DNA of 9,734 nt from Alphaproteobacteria bacterium. GTDB lineage: Bacteria > Pseudomonadota > Alphaproteobacteria > UBA828. Positions within the stretch are counted from its first letter, which is position 1. Each line of letters starts with the position of its first letter. The position numbers and the translations under genes were made by a program. Location of the stretch: NCBI GenBank assembly GCA_030604165.1, contig JAUVWK010000083.1, positions 1-9,734 on the forward strand. Direction: 5' to 3'. The notes beneath the pieces were generated by a model that saw only the letters and a program-made list of their open reading frames with translations, had not been told where the DNA came from and made no database searches. Positions 5,516-9,734 of this stretch are shown in pieces.

Positions 5516-6697
5516 CTACGCGACCACGCGTTCAGCCGGAAAGCGGACGTTCATGATGGTGCCCGCGTTCGGCCGGCTTAACAATTCGAGCGAGCCGCCA
5601 TGGAGCTCGATCAACCGTTTCGTCAGGGGCAGCCCAAGGCCCGTGCCCTCCTGGCCGCGTTGCCGGGAGAGCGCGTTTTTCACTTGGCCAAAGGGCTCGA
5701 TGGCTTGGAAAACCTGCTCCGGCTCGAGGCCGAGCCCGGTATCCACGACGGAGAACAGGAATTCGCCATCGGGCTCCAGGTCCGCGGTCACCAACACTTC
5801 GCCGCCGGGTGGCGTGAATTTGACTCCGTTCGAGATCAAATTCAGGACGATCTGCTTGACGCGCCGCTGATCGGCATGGAGTCTCGGCAGCGTGTCCGAA
5901 AGCGCCATGGTCAGCTTGATTTGCGCGGTTTCGGCGCGCAGCTTGACGAGTCTGATCGACTCGGCGATCACCGGCTTGACCGCGAAGGTCTCCTCCTGCA
6001 GTTCGACCTTTTGCGCCTCGGATTTGGCGAAATCGAGAATGTCGTTGATCAGCTCGAGAAGATGCAGGCCGCTGTTGTGGATATCGGTGGCGTATTCGCG
6101 GTATTTCGGGTTCAGCGCGCCAAACAGCTCCGCCTGCATGGTTTCCGAAAAGCCCACGATGGCATTGAGCGGCGTGCGCAGCTCGTGGCTGACATGGGCC
6201 AGGAAATTCGTCTTGACCCGATTCGCCGAGTCGGATCGCGCGGTCGCCGCGAGCAGTGCCCGCCGGGTATTCTTGAGGGCCGTAATGTCGCTATGGCTGA
6301 TCACTAGCGCCGTCGCCTCGCCGCGTTCGTCGAACACGGGTGCGAACCGGATTCTGTTCCAGAACGTGCGTCCGTCCTTGCGGTAACAGAGCAGCTCGGC
6401 CATCACCGACTTGCGTCGCGCCACCGCCTCGCGAACTTTCGCCAGCGTCGCCGGGTCGGTCTCCGCGCCGAACAAGATCGACCAGTCGTGCCCGCGACAT
6501 TCGTCTTCCGCATAGCCGGTGATGTGCAGAAACGCGCTGTTGACGTAGCCGATCGGCTCCCCGGCCTGGCGCGGGTCGCTTACGGTGACACCGTCGCTAA
6601 TCAGGGCCACGGCGGCGGCCGCGGCCGCGCTCCGATCAACCGGCTCGGCGAGCCGTTGGCGTGTGGTCTGGCGTGCAGCTTTGTTCTTATCGCTCAT
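5516..6697 (-). CDS. Soluble PAS/LOV-like sensor histidine kinase, PleC/DivJ-like core, photoactive Cys absent
   Basis: The 393-residue product has no membrane segment and is expected in the cytoplasm. A LOV-type PAS domain spans about 38-140: YVNSAFLHITGY (51-62), GHDWSILFGAETDP (69-82), YRKDGRTFWN (105-114). A short linker helix leads to HisKA with H-box FLAHVSHELRTPLNAIVGFSE (165-185, phospho-acceptor His171). The ATPase domain follows with N-box NLISNGVKF (286-294, Asn290), DTGLGL (319-324) and GTGLGL (351-356). The H-box plus 'LELINDILDFAKSEA' style resembles PleC/DivJ-group kinases. True LOV domains have GRNCRFLQG; here Trp72 stands at the Cys position, Cys104 replaces the flavin-contacting Asn of NYRKDG, and His135 replaces the late conserved Gln. 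The ATG at 6697 was chosen because the longer in-frame extension (to 6832) is Cys-rich and unlike a protein N-terminus. No response regulator adjoins. It ends in TAG. Confidence 0.92.
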   Translation of the reverse strand: MSDKNKAARQTTRQRLAEPVDRSAAAAAAVALISDGVTVSDPRQAGEPIGYVNSAFLHITGYAEDECRGHDWSILFGAETDPATLAKVREAVARRKSVMAELLCYRKDGRTFWNRIRFAPVFDERGEATALVISHSDITALKNTRRALLAATARSDSANRVKTNFLAHVSHELRTPLNAIVGFSETMQAELFGALNPKYREYATDIHNSGLHLLELINDILDFAKSEAQKVELQEETFAVKPVIAESIRLVKLRAETAQIKLTMALSDTLPRLHADQRRVKQIVLNLISNGVKFTPPGGEVLVTADLEPDGEFLFSVVDTGLGLEPEQVFQAIEPFGQVKNALSRQRGQEGTGLGLPLTKRLIELHGGSLELLSRPNAGTIMNVRFPAERVVA

Positions 6698-6972
6698 GCA
6701 GGTTCGGGTCGTTAGGTTCTTCCAACACTCTCTCGTGGCAATCGAGGCGCAAAGGTCAACACGATTTCGCGGCATAGTGCAACAACAAGCGACGAGCATG
6801 ACTGGAACAAGATTGTTGGTTTTCTGTGACAAACTGATGTCGGATCGAACTCACCCGGTGTCGAAACGCCGCGCCGCGCGGCGCGACAATCATCGCCTGG
6901 CGCCGCGAATGCAAGTGTTTTGGCGTCGCGACGGCGGTTCGGTACGGTTCGCGCCGCGTATCGAGGCGGCGG
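6698..6972. other. Intergenic region upstream of the histidine kinase
   Basis: These 275 bp separate the kinase start from the stop of the metallo-hydrolase gene upstream on the same strand. The 6725-6860 part is less GC-rich than its surroundings and is the likely place for a kinase promoter; a minus-strand TTGACC lies at 6754-6759 but no matching -10 is clear. The 6870-6970 part is GC-rich with short palindromes. No coding frame here looks genuine. Confidence 0.4.
6870..6885 (-). terminator. 16-bp GC palindrome downstream of the metallo-hydrolase operon
   Basis: CGCGCCGCGCGGCGCG is a perfect palindrome about 90 bp past the hydrolase stop, able to fold as a 6-bp stem with a 4-nt loop; a short TTT follows shortly after on the minus strand. 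It may help end the minus-strand operon, but it could also be chance in GC-rich DNA. Confidence 0.25.
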
Positions 6973-7998
6973 TCAGACCCGTTCGTAGGTGTAGCTGCCG
7001 TCGTCCGCTTCGCGGCGCGCGACCGCGCCGCGCGCCATCAGCAAATGCAGGTGCGCCAAGGTTTCTCCGACCGCGAAGCCGGTTTGGTGGTGATCCAAGA
7101 CCCGGTTGAACAAGGGCCGCGCCAAGGTCATCGCGGTTTTGGGCCGGTCGCAGTTGGCCAGCAGGGTTTCGAGACGCTCTGCGTGATGGTCGGCCAGCTC
7201 GGTGAGACGGATGTGCAGGCCTTTGAACGGCTCATTGTGCGAGGGCAGAAGCGTCGTCTCCGCCGGCAACCGACGCAGCCGTTCGATGGAATCGAGAAAT
7301 TCCTGCAACGGATTGGCCTCGGGCTCCGGCGCGTACACGCCGACATTGGGAGAAATGCGCGGCAAAACCTGGTCGCCGGAAATCATCAAAGTGAGAGCCT
7401 CGCAATAAAGGCAGGCATGCTCCGGCGCGTGACCGGTTCCGACCACCACGCGCCAACGCCGGCCACCGATGTCGAGCTCGCTGCCGTCGCTCAGCCGGCG
7501 ATAGCGGCGCGGCGGCGGGCTGACGATCCGGGGAAAGTGCAGGCCGTCGGCGGCGGTGCGGGCAAGGTAGTCCTGATCGCAGCCGGCTCGCCGGTAAAAC
7601 GCGACCAGCTCGTCGGTCATCGCGTCGTCCCCGTCGAGGCTTAGCATGCGAGTGCATAACCACTCGACCCGCGTCATCCAAAGGTCGACGTCGAGGCGTT
7701 TCGTGAGCCATCCCGCGAGGCCGACGTGGTCGGGATGAAAATGGGTGACGATAACGCGCCGGACCGGCCGCCCCGCCAACCGCTCCGACAAAACGCGCTG
7801 CCACAGCTCGCGGGTTATCTTGGTGTTGAGGCCGGTGTCCACGATAGTCCAGGCGTCGCCGTCCTCGAGCAGCCACAAATTGATGTGGTCCAGCGCGAAC
7901 GGCAGCGGCATGCGCAACCAATGTACGCCCGGGGCGACGCACATGGTCTCGCCAGGGTCCGGTTTGCCGTCGAAGAGGTATTCCAATGTTGCGGACAA
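6973..7998 (-). CDS. MBL-fold metallo-hydrolase with C-terminal winged-helix-like region
   Basis: Counting from the TTG at 7998 the product has 341 residues. The metallo-beta-lactamase metal ligands are all present: THFHPDH (85-91; His86, His88, Asp90, His91), GTGHAPEHACLY with His190, SGDQVLP with Asp209, and LPSHNEPF with His254. A final region of about 55 residues with alternating helices and the closing strand SYTYERV resembles the winged helix appended to LACTB2-like hydrolases. A thioester, lactone or phosphoester hydrolase is expected; the substrate is not readable. The TTG is preferred because GAGGAG lies 6 nt upstream (complement of 8005-8010). A more distant start at 8055 would add 19 residues containing that site and has no good site of its own. 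It lies 86 bp downstream of the DehI gene on the same strand and probably shares its transcript. It ends in TGA. Confidence 0.9.
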   Translation of the reverse strand: MSATLEYLFDGKPDPGETMCVAPGVHWLRMPLPFALDHINLWLLEDGDAWTIVDTGLNTKITRELWQRVLSERLAGRPVRRVIVTHFHPDHVGLAGWLTKRLDVDLWMTRVEWLCTRMLSLDGDDAMTDELVAFYRRAGCDQDYLARTAADGLHFPRIVSPPPRRYRRLSDGSELDIGGRRWRVVVGTGHAPEHACLYCEALTLMISGDQVLPRISPNVGVYAPEPEANPLQEFLDSIERLRRLPAETTLLPSHNEPFKGLHIRLTELADHHAERLETLLANCDRPKTAMTLARPLFNRVLDHHQTGFAVGETLAHLHLLMARGAVARREADDGSYTYERV

Positions 7999-8004
7999 CC
8001 GTGT

Positions 8005-8010
8005 CTCCTC
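8005..8010 (-). promoter_or_regulatory. Strong ribosome binding site deciding a TTG start
   Basis: On the minus strand GAGGAG is followed by ACACGG and then TTG. The 6-nt spacing is ideal, and it selects the start at 7998 over the longer frame. Confidence 0.75.
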
Positions 8011-8084
8011 TATCGTTGAAAGCTCGCCTTGCGGCGGCCGGCGGGGGCCTTGCATGGGAGCGACGGGCCGGGGGCATTGACCGG

Positions 8085-8957
8085 TCAGGCCAACTGGGCC
8101 CTGAAAAACGCCACGTTAACGACCAATCCCGGCAACAGGAAATGGAATAACGCCGCCACGCGCTCGATCTCGCCCGGCGGCGCGTCGCGGCGCGCGGCCT
8201 CGATGACACGCTCGGAGGCGGCGCCACCCGGATTCGGCAGGGCGAGCACCAGGTCGATCGCCCGTCGATAGGTCTCGTCGGCAAGCGCCGTGTGGCGCGC
8301 CGTGCCGACGGAGGGCTTGAGGTCGGCCCAGGCCAGGGCAAAGTAGCTGGGCCAGCGCGCCAGGGCGCGATAATCGGTGTTGACGAACGGCAGGCCGAGC
8401 GTAGCCATGATGTCGTCGTAGCGCCGCGCGGTGGCGGCGTCGGCGTGGTGACGCTCCATCAGCACGAAGGGCACCGCGACCTCGGGCGCGTGCCGGCCTT
8501 CGAAGGGCGCGGTCTCGTCGGCCGGCGCCGGCGCTGCCCCGGCCAGCAGGAGGCGGGTCATGGTGGCGATCAGGAGATAGAGGAAGTTACCGTGAGAAAA
8601 CACCTCGAGCGTCGCGCGGATGTCGTCGATTTCGCGCGCGCCGTAGCCGGCGCGGCCGAGCCGCTCCACCAGAGGCGGGGGCGCAAGCTCCGCCGCGCGG
8701 CTTTCGACGAAGGCGCGCAGCTCTTGCGTCGCCGCGACGAACGGGCGGCTGAGGCAGAGCGGGCGCAACGGTGTCCACAGTTCTTCGAAAAAATTCGGAT
8801 AATGGCTGTAGGCCATCGTGACCACGCCCATCCACGGCACCTGCAGGACCCGCTTCATATCCTCATACTGCGCGGCGCGCGCGCCCGTCGCCGCGTGCTC
8901 CGGCAGCGGATGAATTTCGGGCAGGGGATCGGGCAACCGACGCGGCAGGTCGATCAC
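8085..8957 (-). CDS. DehI-family 2-haloacid dehalogenase (halocarboxylic acid dehydrogenase DehI family)
   Basis: The 290-residue product matches the group I haloacid dehalogenase family typified by DehI of Pseudomonas putida PP3. These all-helical enzymes hydrolyse the carbon-halogen bond of D- and L-2-haloalkanoic acids by direct water attack, inverting configuration. The protein shows the two homologous helical repeats expected: YEDMKRVLQVPWMGV (31-45) with HYPNFFEELW (52-61), and RYDDIMATLGLPFVNTDYRAL (179-199) with RWPSYFALAW (201-210). Asp195 in NTDYRAL aligns with the catalytic Asp189 of DehI, and Asn124 in HGNFLYLL with its Asn114, so an active enzyme is plausible. Some members of this family have no known dehalogenase activity, so the substrate remains an inference. 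It starts at GTG 8957 (GGAG 9 nt upstream), 90 bp after the MarR gene and before the MBL hydrolase. Confidence 0.85.
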   Translation of the reverse strand: MIDLPRRLPDPLPEIHPLPEHAATGARAAQYEDMKRVLQVPWMGVVTMAYSHYPNFFEELWTPLRPLCLSRPFVAATQELRAFVESRAAELAPPPLVERLGRAGYGAREIDDIRATLEVFSHGNFLYLLIATMTRLLLAGAAPAPADETAPFEGRHAPEVAVPFVLMERHHADAATARRYDDIMATLGLPFVNTDYRALARWPSYFALAWADLKPSVGTARHTALADETYRRAIDLVLALPNPGGAASERVIEAARRDAPPGEIERVAALFHFLLPGLVVNVAFFRAQLA

Positions 8958-9047
8958 AAGGGCGGCTCCGTCTTGGTCGGTCGGGCCGACTGTACGCGCC
9001 GGGCACCGCCCTGTCGACGGCGCAAGAAGAGCCGCCTCGACGCGGGC

Positions 9048-9563
9048 CTAGAGCTGGCGCAGCTTACCGAACTGGATGTAGTCGGACCAGGCGTGGTCGA
9101 GCCGGCGCATCACGCCGCATGCCTTTTGCAGCTCCGCCGCCATGGCGTCGTCTCCGACCAGAGCGGCGGCGTGTTCCCGCTCGATTTCCGTGAGGCGTTT
9201 TTGCAAGACCCGCCCCTTGTCGGACAAACGGACCCGCACAGAGCGCTTGTCGTGCGCCGTGCGCTCCTGCTCGACATAGCCGTTCTCGACCAATTTCTTG
9301 AGATTGTAGGAAACGCTCGAGCCCAAATGGTAGGCGCGCCGCAAGAGCTCGCGCACCGTGACTTCCTCGTTGATATCCGACAGCAAGAGCGCCTGCACGG
9401 CGTTGATGTCTTCGATGCCGAGGCGATCGAGCTCGAGGCTGATCACATCCAGAAAACGGCGATGAAGGCGTTCGATCCAACGGGTCAAATTGACGTAGAA
9501 CTCGTGGACCGCACCTTCGTTGAATTGCAGCTTCGTTGCCATGGCCGTCTTGCCGTCAGCCAT
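9048..9563 (-). CDS. MarR-family winged-helix transcriptional regulator
   Basis: The 171-residue product has the MarR layout. A long N-terminal dimerisation helix contains LTRWIERLHRRFLDVISLELDRLG (26-49). The winged HTH covers about 50-120, with recognition helix GSSVSYNLKKLVENGYV (81-97) and the wing RTAHDKRSVRVRLSDKG (101-117), whose Asp/Arg pair is typical. A C-terminal helix completes the dimer interface. The sequence style (INAVQALLL, YHLGSSVSYNLKKLV) is that of a subgroup common in alphaproteobacteria that includes LdtR of Liberibacter. The ATG at 9563 has AAGGA about 10 nt upstream; the in-frame ATG at 9542 has none, and a longer frame to 9635 has no site. It ends in TAG and precedes the DehI gene by 90 bp on the same strand, so it probably controls that operon and itself in response to a small ligand. 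The ligand is unknown. Confidence 0.9.
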   Translation of the reverse strand: MADGKTAMATKLQFNEGAVHEFYVNLTRWIERLHRRFLDVISLELDRLGIEDINAVQALLLSDINEEVTVRELLRRAYHLGSSVSYNLKKLVENGYVEQERTAHDKRSVRVRLSDKGRVLQKRLTEIEREHAAALVGDDAMAAELQKACGVMRRLDHAWSDYIQFGKLRQL

Positions 9564-9600
9564 TGCACTCACATCCTTCTTCGGCGCCGCCCGAGAGTCG

Positions 9601-9626
9601 GTCGCGACCGGCATTATGGTCGCGAC
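9601..9626 (-). promoter_or_regulatory. Candidate operator upstream of the MarR gene
   Basis: GTCGCGACC (9601-9609) and GGTCGCGAC (9618-9626) form a perfect 9-bp inverted repeat with an 8-bp AT-richer spacer whose minus strand reads ATAATGCC, which could overlap a -10 element. It lies 38-63 bp before the MarR start codon. Such spaced palindromes in a MarR leader usually bind the regulator itself; that role is inferred. Confidence 0.5.
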
Positions 9627-9734
9627 GGCGAACATTCCTTTCGGAGCTTTCGACCAGCATGGTTCGCCAATGCTTAAGGAACCGTGAAGATTGCCGCGCC
9701 GAGGGGGCCCGGGCGCCGGAAAGGCCCGGCTGGC

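Noticed and set aside
6806..6817. AACAA/TTGTT small inverted repeat upstream of the histidine kinase.
   Set aside because: Arms of five bases with a 2-bp gap are expected by chance in this AT-richer stretch; no matching second site was seen.
8292..9677. A 461-codon plus-strand open frame opposite the DehI and MarR genes.
   Set aside because: It is antisense to two genes with clear family motifs, its translation is Arg/Gly-rich without recognisable domains, and long antisense frames are common in GC-rich genomes.
9684..9734. A GTG with AAGGA just upstream on the plus strand, possibly the start of a divergent gene running off the right edge.
   Set aside because: Only 17 codons are visible, the spacing to the purine-rich stretch is too short, and the peptide is Gly/Pro/Arg-rich as expected from random GC-rich DNA.

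Overview
The window looks like chromosomal DNA of a GC-rich alphaproteobacterium. The grounds are very GC-rich third codon positions, a MarR-type regulator and a PleC/DivJ-like histidine kinase of alphaproteobacterial style, and a textbook CtrA-type site (TTAA-N7-TTAA) in one promoter region. No rRNA, tRNA, CRISPR, insertion sequence or phage gene is visible, and coding density is high. The species cannot be named from this sequence.

Left part (1-2330). The 3' end of a plus-strand gene of unknown function enters from the left and ends in a Pro/Ala/Thr-rich tail built from five 21-bp repeats. It converges on a minus-strand pair: a PQQ-type sugar dehydrogenase lipoprotein gene followed 35 bp later by a crotonase-family gene. 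The dehydrogenase gene is interrupted by one in-frame TAG exactly where the family has a conserved Trp. The crotonase keeps its CoA/oxyanion fold signatures but lacks both glutamates of enoyl-CoA hydratases.

Middle left (2331-4655). Divergent from the dehydrogenase is a plus-strand pair, an NTF2/SnoaL-like small protein and a Gfo/Idh/MocA NAD(P)-dependent oxidoreductase 38 bp apart. After a gap of about 220 bp comes a small outer-membrane-type lipoprotein with the 17-kDa/RT0821 surface antigen domain. A perfect 8-bp hairpin separates it from the next, convergent gene.

Middle right (4656-6972). A minus-strand gene encodes an unusual repeat protein with three 15-residue helical repeats, a hydrophobic segment and three RTX-like nonapeptides. 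Its upstream region holds one perfect and one near-perfect CtrA-type box. Further upstream on the same strand lies a soluble PAS/LOV-type histidine kinase whose catalytic core resembles PleC/DivJ but whose LOV-like domain has Trp in place of the photoactive Cys.

Right part (6973-9734). Three minus-strand genes probably form a catabolic unit: a MarR-family regulator with a perfect 9-bp inverted repeat in its leader, a DehI-family 2-haloacid dehalogenase with its key Asp and Asn, and a metallo-beta-lactamase-fold hydrolase with a C-terminal winged-helix-like region and a TTG start backed by a strong ribosome binding site.

The most notable signals are the CtrA-type promoter of the repeat protein, the cysteine-less LOV kinase beside it, and the single-codon amber interruption of the dehydrogenase. 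I see no clearly new multi-gene defence or mobile system here.
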